Source: Fontibacillus panacisegetis (GTDB taxonomy: Bacteria > Bacillota > Bacilli > Paenibacillales > Paenibacillaceae). Taken from it: DNA of 64,000 nt. The stretch spans positions 1 to 64,000 of the forward strand of contig NZ_FNBG01000023.1 in the NCBI RefSeq assembly GCF_900102215.1, written 5' to 3'. The notes below the pieces were generated by a model that was not told the DNA's origin, did not search any database, and saw only the letters and a program-made list of their open reading frames with translations. Every line of letters begins with the position of its first letter. Within the stretch, counting starts at the first letter, position 1. Shown piece by piece: positions 56,559-64,000 of the stretch. The translations under genes and the position numbers were made by a program.

Positions 56559-57605
56559 TCATTGTTTATTGGAGTGATTTACAAATTGCATGTCAACCAG
56601 TTGATCGTAAGAATAATTCCCTGTATAAATACCGGTTTTGATCAGCATATCCATATCCTGTTTTACTGCATCCTCACTAATAGAACCATCTACGCTCCAC
56701 AAATTATCCTCATAAGCCCGATCCAAGGAAGCCTGGACTGCGTTCTCAGACATTGTTGGGAATTCTGCCTTCATATTTTTCATAGCTAGCTCCTTATCAT
56801 TTTGGACCGTTTTAAGCGCCTCAATGATCGCATCCGTAAACTTTTGCACCGTCTCAGGGTCCTTCTCTATCGTCGACTTCTTCACACTAAGTACGGAATA
56901 AGAGAAATCACCGAATTCATGAAATTTGTAAAAAGGCTCTCCCCATACCCCCTTCGTAATACCCTCACTGATGAGCGGTTCAGCTCCGTTGCCAATATCC
57001 GCTGCCCCTTGTTCCACCATCGTAACCACGGTCGAGGCGTCAGACGGCTCTAGCAAAGTAACATCCTTCTCTGGGTCTAATCCCAGATTAATTAGCAAAT
57101 ATCGTGTCAGCAGGTTCGGAGTTCCACCATGACGTCCCGCGTTGATTTTTTTACCTCTAAAAAACTCCTTAAGGTCCTCATATGACATACTTTTCGGTTC
57201 AAGTCCCTTTTTAGCTACCAAATATACATTGGCGCGATTCACCACATTTACTACCGAGACAATCGGATCAGAGCTTTTGTTATTAGCAAGCGCATTCGAG
57301 TCCGTTCCACCGATTACACCCCATGCATCACCGCTGACAACCGCAGTCACGTGAGCACCGCCTGTAGCTTGAATAACCTCCACTTCCAGCCCTTGTTTCT
57401 CAAAATAACCCTCACGCTGAGCCAAATACAGTGGCAAATATCCTGTAGAGTGAACCGGCTCGGCTATGACGATTTTCTTAAGCTTCCCGCCATTCGCCGC
57501 TGCGTCCGCCGTCCCTGCAGTCTCCTGCTTATTGCCACAGCCGACGAGCAAGCCGCCAACAAGACCTAGGGATAACATGAGTTGCAATGCCATTCTTTTT
57601 TTCAT
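56559..57605 (-). CDS. SsuA/NMT1-like solute-binding lipoprotein
   Basis: 348 residues. Lipoprotein signal with lipobox LLVGC at about residues 20-24, then a binding fold typical of the NMT1/SsuA group: AEPVHSTGYLPLYLAQREGYFEKQGLEVE, VIGGTDSNALAN and GRHGGTPNLLTRYLL. These proteins catch small organic molecules such as sulfonates, nitrate or pyrimidine precursors outside the cell. ATG 57605 is chosen, with GGAGGAG 8 nt upstream; a TTG two codons earlier is less likely. Third gene of the importer operon, followed by the cysteine hydrolase 24 bp later. Confidence 0.9.
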   Translation of the reverse strand: MKKRMALQLMLSLGLVGGLLVGCGNKQETAGTADAAANGGKLKKIVIAEPVHSTGYLPLYLAQREGYFEKQGLEVEVIQATGGAHVTAVVSGDAWGVIGGTDSNALANNKSSDPIVSVVNVVNRANVYLVAKKGLEPKSMSYEDLKEFFRGKKINAGRHGGTPNLLTRYLLINLGLDPEKDVTLLEPSDASTVVTMVEQGAADIGNGAEPLISEGITKGVWGEPFYKFHEFGDFSYSVLSVKKSTIEKDPETVQKFTDAIIEALKTVQNDKELAMKNMKAEFPTMSENAVQASLDRAYEDNLWSVDGSISEDAVKQDMDMLIKTGIYTGNYSYDQLVDMQFVNHSNKQ

Positions 57606-57627
57606 ACACAATTCTCCTCCACAAAAA

Positions 57628-58509
57628 TTATCGTACTCCTAATCCTTTGGACAACCATTTTTCTATCAGAACTACCCCCCAGTACATCACCATGGAAAGC
57701 ACAGACAAGACAACGACACCTACCCAGACGAGATTGATATCCAAAATCGTGCCCGCATACATAATCATTCGTCCGACTCCTTGACTTGATGCTATAAATT
57801 CACCAACAATAGCACCTGCGAGGGCCAGTGCGATGTTGATCCGTAAGCTGCTGATGATCCATGGCATCGACCATGGAATGACGACCTTAGTGAACACTTG
57901 CATCCTTTTGGCACCAAGCGAATACATCAGCTTTTCCATGTCCGGATCAACACTTTTAACCCCGCTATAAGCAGACAAGGCTGAAACTACGACCGTCATA
58001 GAAAAGGCCAATGCCACCTTGGAGAAAAAACCGATCCCCAGCAAAATAACCAATACAGGTGCGAGAGCAAGCTTCGGCATGGCATTAAGAATGATCAGAT
58101 ATGGCTCACTGATGCCTGCATAACTTTTCGACCACCAAAAGGATAGCCCAAGCAGCGCTCCGAGTAATGTGCCAAACACAAAACCGAGTATAGTGGAGCC
58201 CGACGTATATGCGATATCCCCAAGCAAAGTCCCCTCATTGATTTGAAGCCAGGTAGTTTGAAGAATAGCGCTTGGACTGCTCCAGTAATAAGGATCAAGC
58301 AATCCGATGCGGGTAAATATCTCCCAGATGACAAACAGCAGTACAGCCACAGCGAATCTACCCCAACTAATCAAGCGAGCTCTTTTCCGATTTACAGCCT
58401 CCTCATCATGGATCAGCGGAGCTGACTCCGACTTTTTTGTTTTTGCTGCTTGCGCCGACTCCACAGTCAATGGATGAATAACAAATGCTGACTTCCGTAC
58501 AGTTTCCAT
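57628..58509 (-). CDS. SsuC/TauC-like ABC permease
   Basis: 293 residues with a long cytoplasmic N-terminus (about 60 residues) and six or so transmembrane helices. The coupling motif of BPD-type permeases is visible in YSLGAKRMQVFTKVVIPWSMPWIISSLRINI, followed by ALAGAIVGEFIASSQGVG. It forms the membrane channel with the ATPase at 58549-59328. ATG 58509 is preferred over an upstream TTG because AGGAGGGG is 8 nt before it. Confidence 0.92.
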   Translation of the reverse strand: METVRKSAFVIHPLTVESAQAAKTKKSESAPLIHDEEAVNRKRARLISWGRFAVAVLLFVIWEIFTRIGLLDPYYWSSPSAILQTTWLQINEGTLLGDIAYTSGSTILGFVFGTLLGALLGLSFWWSKSYAGISEPYLIILNAMPKLALAPVLVILLGIGFFSKVALAFSMTVVVSALSAYSGVKSVDPDMEKLMYSLGAKRMQVFTKVVIPWSMPWIISSLRINIALALAGAIVGEFIASSQGVGRMIMYAGTILDINLVWVGVVVLSVLSMVMYWGVVLIEKWLSKGLGVR

Positions 58510-58548
58510 AAACAAATCCCCTCCTAGTAATATCTGAATGCCAATCCA

Positions 58549-59328
58549 TTAAATCGCCTGTTCTTCCTCATGCCCTGCGGATAGCTGGTCCATCAAAAGA
58601 TGCTTCAGCTCCATAAAATCAGGCGAGGTCATATCCTCTGTTTTCCGCGGACGTTCCATCGTTACTGTAATTTTTGTCTTCACCCGTCCAGGACGTGATG
58701 AAAACACATAAATATCATCTGACAGATAAATAGCTTCATCGATATCATGAGTAACAAACAGCACCGTTTTCCCGAAATCAGTCCAGATTTGCAGCAGCCA
58801 ATTCTGCATGGTCAATCTCGTCTGTGCATCTAGGGCCCCAAAAGGCTCATCCAGCAAAATGATGTCGCGATCATACAGCAGTGTTCGCAGCAACGCCGCA
58901 CGCTGCCGCATGCCACCGGACAGCTCCTTCGGATAATGCTTATCAAAGCCTTTAAGTCCGTATTTTTCTATCAAAGGTAAGGCCCGTTCTACTGCTTCCT
59001 TGCGCGGAACTCCCCGCACCTCCATGCCTAGGATGATATTATCCAGAATTGTACGCCAAGGGAGAAGCATATCCTTTTGCAGCATGTAGCCAACATACCC
59101 CGTTTTACCTACAATATTTTGGCCGTCTGCAATAACCTCTCCCGTTGAAGGGGGTACAAGTCCAGCAATAATATTGAACAAAGTCGATTTCCCGCAGCCA
59201 CTGGGACCGATAATGCTGACGAACCTTCCCTCCTCAATCGTCAGGCTCGTCTCTTGCATGGCCGGAATCTCTTGACCGTTTCTGCGAAACCATTTGCTAA
59301 CCCCGGAAATTTCAATTTTATGCTGCAT
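58549..59328 (-). CDS. SsuB/TauB-like ABC transporter ATPase
   Basis: 259 residues with all nucleotide-binding motifs: Walker A GPSGCGKST, signature LSGGMRQR, Walker B IILLDEPFGALD and the H-loop VTHD. It energises uptake of the ligand caught by the lipoprotein at 56559-57605. ATG 59328 has AAAGGAGG 9 nt upstream, whereas the ATG three codons earlier touches the ribosome site. It is the first gene of its operon; I could not place a clear promoter in the short gap to the terminator at 59401-59462. Confidence 0.94.
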   Translation of the reverse strand: MQHKIEISGVSKWFRRNGQEIPAMQETSLTIEEGRFVSIIGPSGCGKSTLFNIIAGLVPPSTGEVIADGQNIVGKTGYVGYMLQKDMLLPWRTILDNIILGMEVRGVPRKEAVERALPLIEKYGLKGFDKHYPKELSGGMRQRAALLRTLLYDRDIILLDEPFGALDAQTRLTMQNWLLQIWTDFGKTVLFVTHDIDEAIYLSDDIYVFSSRPGRVKTKITVTMERPRKTEDMTSPDFMELKHLLMDQLSAGHEEEQAI

Positions 59329-59400
59329 CGACTGCATCCTCCTTTTAATTGCAAGTTTAAAAAGTATTCGTTAAGTGATAAATCTTTTTTGGATATAAAA

Positions 59401-59462
59401 AATCGTCAGCTCAGTCCTGTAGACGCATCGTTACGATACGTTCAAGGGCCAAACTGACGATT
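59401..59462 (-). terminator. Terminator of the DUF2294 gene
   Basis: Arms AATCGTCAG (59401-59409) and CTGACGATT (59454-59462) enclose an inner GCATCG-TTA-CGATAC stem. On the leftward strand a T run (about 59395-59401) follows. Confidence 0.75.
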
Positions 59463-59477
59463 AACCAGCTCTCTATA

Positions 59478-59852
59478 CTAGAGTTCCAGCGATTCCTTCA
59501 GATAATGCTCCACATCGCGATCCAAAACCACGATCGTACCGGAAAATTCGGTCTCGGCATCGTAATCTTTGAGTACAGCGACAATATTTAATTGAAATTT
59601 ACGTTCGAACTCCGCTTTAAGCTCCCGTTTGAAAATCTGAAACAGGAGATAATCGAGCTGCCTTGTAGAAGAAGGATAATCCTCATCCAGCAGCTTCAGT
59701 ACCGGAACCCGCCCATTCAACGACATAATCAAAATCTTGTTTCCGACGAAATCCACCTTTTGCTGTTTTACACCCACGTTAAAAATTTGCTTATTTATCG
59801 CGTTGTAAATCCTCAAAATTTCCTGTTTCAATTCGCCTGCATTCATTACCAT
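59478..59852 (-). CDS. DUF2294/MpsC-like small protein
   Basis: 124 residues, no signal peptide or membrane segment. It fits the DUF2294 family (named MpsC in some staphylococcal systems): N-terminal helix ELKQEILRIYNAINKQIFNVG, then KVDFVGNKILIMSLNGRVPVL, a helical LLFQIFKRELKAEFERKF and a final strand IVAVLKDYDAET. Molecular function is not established for most members. ATG 59852 is chosen because GAGAGGG lies about 8 nt upstream; GTG 59861 and ATG 59846 are alternatives. Single gene with a near-perfect promoter and its own terminator. Confidence 0.75.
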   Translation of the reverse strand: MVMNAGELKQEILRIYNAINKQIFNVGVKQQKVDFVGNKILIMSLNGRVPVLKLLDEDYPSSTRQLDYLLFQIFKRELKAEFERKFQLNIVAVLKDYDAETEFSGTIVVLDRDVEHYLKESLEL

Positions 59853-59930
59853 GCAACACACCCTCTCATTATGTTAAGTAACCTATCACAGAAATGGGTG
59901 TGACGTGTAAAAACTTTAATCTTGTGTTTT

Positions 59931-59958
59931 ATTATATGCTAAAACATAGGCTTGTCAA
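59931..59958 (-). promoter_or_regulatory. Consensus sigma-A promoter of the DUF2294 gene
   Basis: Leftward TTGACA (59953-59958), 16-nt spacer, TATAAT (59931-59936): both hexamers match consensus exactly. It is about 80 nt upstream of the ATG. Confidence 0.8.
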
Positions 59959-60071
59959 TATATTTATGTAAATAATAATAACACAAAACCATAGATTATA
60001 AGAAATATATAACATATATATGACACAGAATCGAATTATACATTTGGTGGTACACCTCTTTAAGAGCTAGG

Positions 60072-61004
60072 TCAATTCTTGTTACGCTGTTCAGCCGCAA
60101 AACACTGCACATCTGCCTCCGCAGGCATTCCCGCCTGAGCACCAAACTTCGTTACAGCCAGCGCGGAGACGAGACCGGCATAATCAACCGCCTTATCCAA
60201 GCTTTTACCCTGAGTTACAGCTATTGCCAAACCTGCGTTATAGCAATCACCTGCTCCCGTCGTATCAACGGTGGGTACTTTATATCCTGATATCATGCGA
60301 ACCTTGCCATCATCACTCAAGTAAGCAGAACCGCTCGCCCCAAGCGTTGTAACGACATGGTTTGCTCCCATTTTTTTCATGCGTTGCATAGCTGTCTCCA
60401 ACGATTCACCCTCCGCATCTATTCCCGTATATCGGCTTAGCTCTGAGCGGTTTGGCGTAATGTAGTCAACATAGCTAAATATTTCATTCGGTAATGGTTG
60501 AGCTGGTGCGGGATTGAGAACAACTATCTTACCTAGTGATTTAGCTTTTCTTGCAGCGTGCAGCACGGTATCTACCGGAATTTCAAGTTGCAGAAGAACG
60601 ATATCCGCCTGCTTCAGCTTATCTTCGTTCTTATCGATATCATCCGGCATTACCTTGTAATTCGCACCGGGAACAACAACAATGCTGTTGTCACCTTCTG
60701 TAACATAGATTGAAGCCACACCTGTTGTCATATTCGAAATACAATTTACGCCTGTTACATCGACGCCATCATCTCGCAGGGCATTTAGCAGTTCCTGACC
60801 GAAGGCATCGTCACCAACCGCTCCGATCATCGCCGTCTCTGCCCCAAGACGTGACGCTGCAACTGCCTGATTCGCCCCTTTTCCACCAGGGATGAACCTG
60901 ATTCGTTCTCCAAGCAACGTTTCTCCTACCTGCGGGGATCGCTCCGTTTCAACCACGATATCCATATTCAAGCTGCCTATAACGACCACTCTTGGTTTGT
61001 TCAT
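60072..61004 (-). CDS. rbsK: Ribokinase
   Basis: 310 residues, PfkB family. N-terminal VVVIGSLNMDIVVE, substrate-binding GGKGANQAVAASRLG and the anion-hole/catalytic motif DTTGAGDCYNAGLA with the base Asp; AGMPAEADV near the end is typical of ribokinase. It phosphorylates ribose to ribose 5-phosphate. No ribose transporter is next to it in this window. ATG 61004 is chosen over GTG 61010 because AGGGA is 9 nt from the ATG but only 3 nt from the GTG. Confidence 0.93.
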   Translation of the reverse strand: MNKPRVVVIGSLNMDIVVETERSPQVGETLLGERIRFIPGGKGANQAVAASRLGAETAMIGAVGDDAFGQELLNALRDDGVDVTGVNCISNMTTGVASIYVTEGDNSIVVVPGANYKVMPDDIDKNEDKLKQADIVLLQLEIPVDTVLHAARKAKSLGKIVVLNPAPAQPLPNEIFSYVDYITPNRSELSRYTGIDAEGESLETAMQRMKKMGANHVVTTLGASGSAYLSDDGKVRMISGYKVPTVDTTGAGDCYNAGLAIAVTQGKSLDKAVDYAGLVSALAVTKFGAQAGMPAEADVQCFAAEQRNKN

Positions 61005-61094
61005 GTCCACACGTCCCTTTCTTAAAATTTCGGATTCAAAGTTAACGTCGAATTACTGGCTATCAGCTTAACGTGAGGATTGCAGATCGAACAC

Positions 61095-61295
61095 AGTAGA
61101 GGGAAAAATTTCCTTTATTTTCGAAAATGAGATGATTTTAAAGAAAATAGAGGAAATATTTTCCTTTATCCTTACTGAAATTGCCCTAAAATACGAAAAA
61201 TTAGCGTTTAGCACTAAAATAGAGGAATGAAGTTCCTTTATTTTATGATCTTGAGCGAATCCTGATGGAATAGGGGAACCTTTTTCCTTTATTGC
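61095..61295. repeat. Array of four imperfect palindromic repeats
   Basis: Four units of the form A-A-T-A-G-A-G-G-A-A, 4-6 nt, T-T-C-C-T-T-T-A-T-T begin at about 61097, 61148, 61220 and 61271, spaced 51, 72 and 51 nt. Each can form a short GGAA/TTCC hairpin. The remaining bases of 61021-61545 show no convincing gene; a 96-codon leftward frame over the repeats is taken as chance. Confidence 0.7.
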
Positions 61296-61545
61296 TACCG
61301 AAGTGCTGAGATAGGCTGAAAACGCCCAATTGGAGCCCATGATGCTTCTGTTTAACACGACACGAGCCTAATCACGATTACTTGTGGCATACTCTTTATT
61401 TTCGTATAAAATGACAGGTTTTTATCAAGAAAATGCTCTGAAGCAGCAATCTCGAGAGAAAATTCCTGCATATTTCAGGCTGTTGCTTACTGTTATAGCG
61501 CCATACAATTCGCTTCACATCCGGATATCAAAATACGCAAATGAA

Positions 61546-61593
61546 AAACCCGAAAGCCCGACAACTTCATAAAAGCGTCCATCTTTCGGGTTT
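61546..61593 (-). terminator. Terminator of the MarR-MFS operon
   Basis: AAACCCGAAAG (61546-61556) and CTTTCGGGTTT (61583-61593). T runs lie on both sides, so it can work in both directions; it lies 23 nt after the MFS stop. Confidence 0.8.
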
Positions 61594-61616
61594 GTTTTTG
61601 TGGAACTCAATCCTTT

Positions 61617-63242
61617 TTATTCTTCAACCCCGGATGTTGCCAACTTGGCTTCTCCGTGAGATTGTGCACTTTTTGCTGACTCCTGATTTGTTGTACGGAG
61701 AGGAATCTCCTTCAGGAAAAACACGAGCACAAATGCAACCACAAGCACAAGAGTACCTGTCAAGAATACGTGAGATAACGTGGTGCCAAGGATATCTCGC
61801 ATGCTCGCAATCAATTGTTCAAAGACAGGCTGTATTTCTGTTGGCAAACTAGCTTGTGTCTGCTCAATCAACGGCTTGTTCATTAATGTCTGCGGATTCG
61901 CAAAGGCAGCTATTTGTTTCGCAACAGTTGGATCTATGTTACTTAAATTCGGAGCATCGGGAGACTGCATAGCTTCTTTCAGGTTTTTACTGAGACTGTT
62001 GGCCATTACTGTACCCATCACCGCAATACCAATCGTCCCCCCTAAATTTCGGAACAATTGCGAGGATGCTGTAACGACGCCAAGCTCCTTATGTGGCACT
62101 GCATTTTGTGTAGCTAATGAGAATACCGGCATGCCAAGTCCCAATCCTACGCCAAACACGCACATGCTCAATACTGCCAACCAGATGTCATTCATAAATA
62201 CCATCATGGCCATACCTATAATCATGATCGGAACCCCGATAATAGCATAACGTTTGTACTTGCCTTTTTTAGAAATAATTTGACCAACGAATGCACTTGT
62301 AACCACCATAAAAATGGACATTGGCATCGTCACATAACCTGCATAGGTTGGAGAAATGCCAAGCACACCCTGAACAAAAAATGAAATATAGATCATAGCG
62401 CCCATCATACCGAAGTTCATGATAAAGCCGATCAAGTTAGAAATAGTTACTATTCCATTTTTAAATAAATGCATCGGAAGAATTGGATTTGATGCTTTTA
62501 GTTCAACCAGGACGAAAATAATCGCTGATACAAGCGTTCCGGCCAGAAGTCCGAGAATTTGCGCTGAACCCCAAGCATATTGCGTACCTGCCCAAGAAAA
62601 TGCTAATAGAAGAGGTACGATCGTTGTCGTCATTAACAATGAACCCAAGTAGTCAATGCTTTCCCCCGGTTTACGTTCCACTTTAGGGAATAGCATCATA
62701 ATCATAACAAATGCAACAATACCAAGCGGCAGGAAAATCCAGAACAGCCAATGCCAATCAAGATGATCTACCAAATAACCACCAAGTGTCGGACCAAGTA
62801 CGCTGGAGAAACCAAAGATCGCACTCATAAAGCCCATCCATTTACCCCGTTCACGTGGTGAGAAAAGGTCACCTACAGCTGTAAATGCTGTCGATTGAAT
62901 AATACCGGCACCAATACCTTGAATACCGCGATAAGTAATAAATTGAAATACATCATTCGAAGTACCCGTCAAAAAGGCCCCGACCATAAACAATAAAATA
63001 CCTATTAATAGGAATGGTTTCCGTCCAAATATATCAGACAGCTTGCCGACCAGTACGGTTGCGATTGTTGAAGTCAGTAAGTAAATATTAATCGTCCAAG
63101 TATAGTATTCCATCCCATTAAGGATTGAAATAATTCTCGGCATTGCCGTACTTACTATGGTCTGATTAATCGCTGCAAAGAACATGGCAACCATAATAGC
63201 AATCATGATTGTCATTTTGCGTTTTTGTGATAAATGCTCCAT
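61617..63242 (-). CDS. DHA2-type MFS multidrug transporter (14-TM type)
   Basis: 541 residues and about 14 hydrophobic segments, EmrB/QacA/MDR group: FAAINQTIVSTAMPRI in helix 1, motif A VGKLSDIFGRKPFLL, RGIQGIGAGIIQ, and motif C in GFSSVLGPTLGGYLVDH. A long soluble loop near residues 425-480 is usual in this group. Proton-driven export of drugs or toxic metabolites. The ATG at 63242 has GGAGAG 5 nt upstream and lies 18 bp after a MarR gene, a standard repressor-pump pair. Confidence 0.92.
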   Translation of the reverse strand: MEHLSQKRKMTIMIAIMVAMFFAAINQTIVSTAMPRIISILNGMEYYTWTINIYLLTSTIATVLVGKLSDIFGRKPFLLIGILLFMVGAFLTGTSNDVFQFITYRGIQGIGAGIIQSTAFTAVGDLFSPRERGKWMGFMSAIFGFSSVLGPTLGGYLVDHLDWHWLFWIFLPLGIVAFVMIMMLFPKVERKPGESIDYLGSLLMTTTIVPLLLAFSWAGTQYAWGSAQILGLLAGTLVSAIIFVLVELKASNPILPMHLFKNGIVTISNLIGFIMNFGMMGAMIYISFFVQGVLGISPTYAGYVTMPMSIFMVVTSAFVGQIISKKGKYKRYAIIGVPIMIIGMAMMVFMNDIWLAVLSMCVFGVGLGLGMPVFSLATQNAVPHKELGVVTASSQLFRNLGGTIGIAVMGTVMANSLSKNLKEAMQSPDAPNLSNIDPTVAKQIAAFANPQTLMNKPLIEQTQASLPTEIQPVFEQLIASMRDILGTTLSHVFLTGTLVLVVAFVLVFFLKEIPLRTTNQESAKSAQSHGEAKLATSGVEE

Positions 63243-63260
63243 AATTTCTCTCCATTTCCT

Positions 63261-63695
63261 TTACTCGTTGTTTTCTATATTTTTAAGAATTGTTGAAAAA
63301 ACACGTCTCAAATGAAGGATATCCTCTTCTTCCAGCTTGCTAAAAATCATTTGAATCGTCTCTTTCTGACTCTCCAAGATCTGTTCAATAACGGCTTCTC
63401 CTTGTTCGGTAACCGTTATGATAACAACTCTACGATCGTTCTCCGCACGCTCTCTGGAAACATAGCCCTCTGCCAACAATTTATCCGTAATCCCTGTCAC
63501 TGCCGCCGATGTTATGCCAAGTGCGTCTGCTACCTCAGACACTTTAAGCGGACCCTGCTTCTTAAGGTAGTGCAGCATTTTAAATTGCGGAAAACTTACC
63601 TTACTATCCCCCTTCTTATTCCATTCATGTGAAATACCTTTCAGTAGACTGCGAAACATCGAAGCTACCTCAAATAACGCCTCTTCCTTGACCAA
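63261..63695 (-). CDS. MarR-family transcriptional regulator
   Basis: 144 residues, winged-helix MarR fold: QFKMLHYLKKQGPLKVSEVADALGITSAAVTGITDKL (helix-turn-helix) and the wing GYVSRERAENDRRVVIITVTEQG. The start is TTG at 63695, supported by GAGGAGG 7 nt upstream; no ATG is close. It probably represses its own operon and the MFS pump and is released by a small ligand. The inverted repeat at 63785-63805 is a candidate operator. Confidence 0.93.
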   Translation of the reverse strand: MVKEEALFEVASMFRSLLKGISHEWNKKGDSKVSFPQFKMLHYLKKQGPLKVSEVADALGITSAAVTGITDKLLAEGYVSRERAENDRRVVIITVTEQGEAVIEQILESQKETIQMIFSKLEEEDILHLRRVFSTILKNIENNE

Positions 63696-63784
63696 TCTTC
63701 TACCTCCTCAAGCAGTAGCCTGATCGTATTACTTGTTAATTTCCTCAATGGCTAATGCAATTCGCTATTTATTTAAATATCTTA

Positions 63785-63805
63785 AATAATTAGTTGTTAA
63801 TTATT
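63785..63805. promoter_or_regulatory. Candidate MarR operator
   Basis: AATAATTA (63785-63792), 5 nt, TAATTATT (63798-63805), a perfect inverted repeat about 90 nt before the MarR start. It overlaps a leftward -35-like TTAACA with TTTAAA 17 nt further on. Confidence 0.5.
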
Positions 63806-63849
63806 AAAGTATTTATTAATATATACTTATCAAATCCACTAGTCAAGTG

Positions 63850-63950
63850 GACTTTAAAGGCTATGCAACCCATATTCACTTCGCATACCATTTCGCCTTT
63901 CGCAGGTATTCCAGCTAGATCGGGATTGGTCATTCCCGTGACCGGACTTT
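63850..63950 (-). other. Possible structured RNA remnant, type uncertain
   Basis: On the leftward strand this stretch has several small GNRA-like and GAAA-capped pairs (CTGGTGAAAGTCCGG; TACC...GGTA around TGCGAAAGGCG). It starts just after a terminator hairpin. This is reminiscent of the 5' part of class C group II introns, which insert behind terminators, but only about 100 nt is present and no reverse transcriptase is seen. Low confidence. Confidence 0.2.
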
Positions 63951-63973
63951 CACCAGCCAGAGAAAACACAAAA

Positions 63974-63998
63974 AAAGGCCGCCCACTGGGCAGCCTTT
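63974..63998 (-). terminator. Terminator of a gene beyond the right edge
   Basis: GGCCGCCC / GGGCAGCC hairpin with an AAA/TTT base. On the leftward strand eight T follow. It belongs to a leftward gene outside the window. Confidence 0.7.
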
Positions 63999-64000
63999 AA

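Noticed and set aside
61095-61295. CRISPR array
   Set aside because: Units are imperfect palindromes with unequal spacing and AT-rich spacers; no cas genes are present.
61068-61358. 96-codon leftward ORF
   Set aside because: It covers the palindromic repeat array, has low-complexity composition and no ribosome site.
63794-64000. Rightward ORF at the right edge
   Set aside because: It runs through the MarR promoter region, the RNA-like segment and a terminator hairpin; not a credible protein.

Overview
The window looks like a chromosome segment of a spore-forming Bacillota, most likely Paenibacillus or a close relative. The reasons are strong AGGAGG-type ribosome sites, frequent TTG starts, AT-rich promoters, iturin/mycosubtilin-like FAAL-ACP-KS and aminotransferase modules, and tightly overlapping leftward genes. 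No rRNA, tRNA, transposase or CRISPR array was seen.

Region 1 (1-13,760, all leftward, visibly AT-rich) is the front part of a lipopeptide cluster that runs off the left edge. In order of transcription it holds a malonyl transacylase, a type II thioesterase with a broken start, a diaminobutyrate-type aminotransferase, a FAAL-ACP-KS protein, and an ACP-aminotransferase-C-(eroded A)-PCP-C-A protein. Together these would make a beta-amino fatty acyl chain and pass it to an NRPS. It resembles the mycosubtilin/iturin A subunit, but split in two and with one adenylation domain decayed.

Region 2 (13,760-18,760) separates the clusters. It holds a response regulator followed by a deletion scar that joins a histidine-kinase sensor to the tail of an FtsX-type permease, then asnA and a class 3 lipase, each with its own terminator or hairpin.

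Region 3 (18,783-53,793) is a more GC-rich, ten-gene leftward operon and the most unusual part of the window. It has two modules whose A domains are interrupted by a methyltransferase, an MFS exporter, a type II thioesterase, FAAL-ACP-(C-A[Ser]-PCP)x2, a trans-acting acyltransferase, a tandem CPBP pseudo-protease, KS-ACP-C-FkbH-PCP-C, a Phe module ending in a C domain, and a last module ending in a BtrH-like domain where a thioesterase would be expected. The last gene is a small membrane-anchored PUD/CBM41-like protein. A plausible line is: acyl starter, Ser, Ser, a C2 (malonyl) unit, a glyceryl unit, Phe, and a methylated Cys-like residue. The place of the first module (A-MT-PCP-E) in the chain is unclear. 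Promoter elements and a GCAAACGTTTGC operator lie upstream.

Region 4 (54,386-64,000) is flanking metabolism and transport: a DHA2 exporter, a cysteine hydrolase and an SsuABC-like ABC importer in one operon, a DUF2294/MpsC-like protein, ribokinase, an array of imperfect palindromic repeats, and a MarR-MFS pair.
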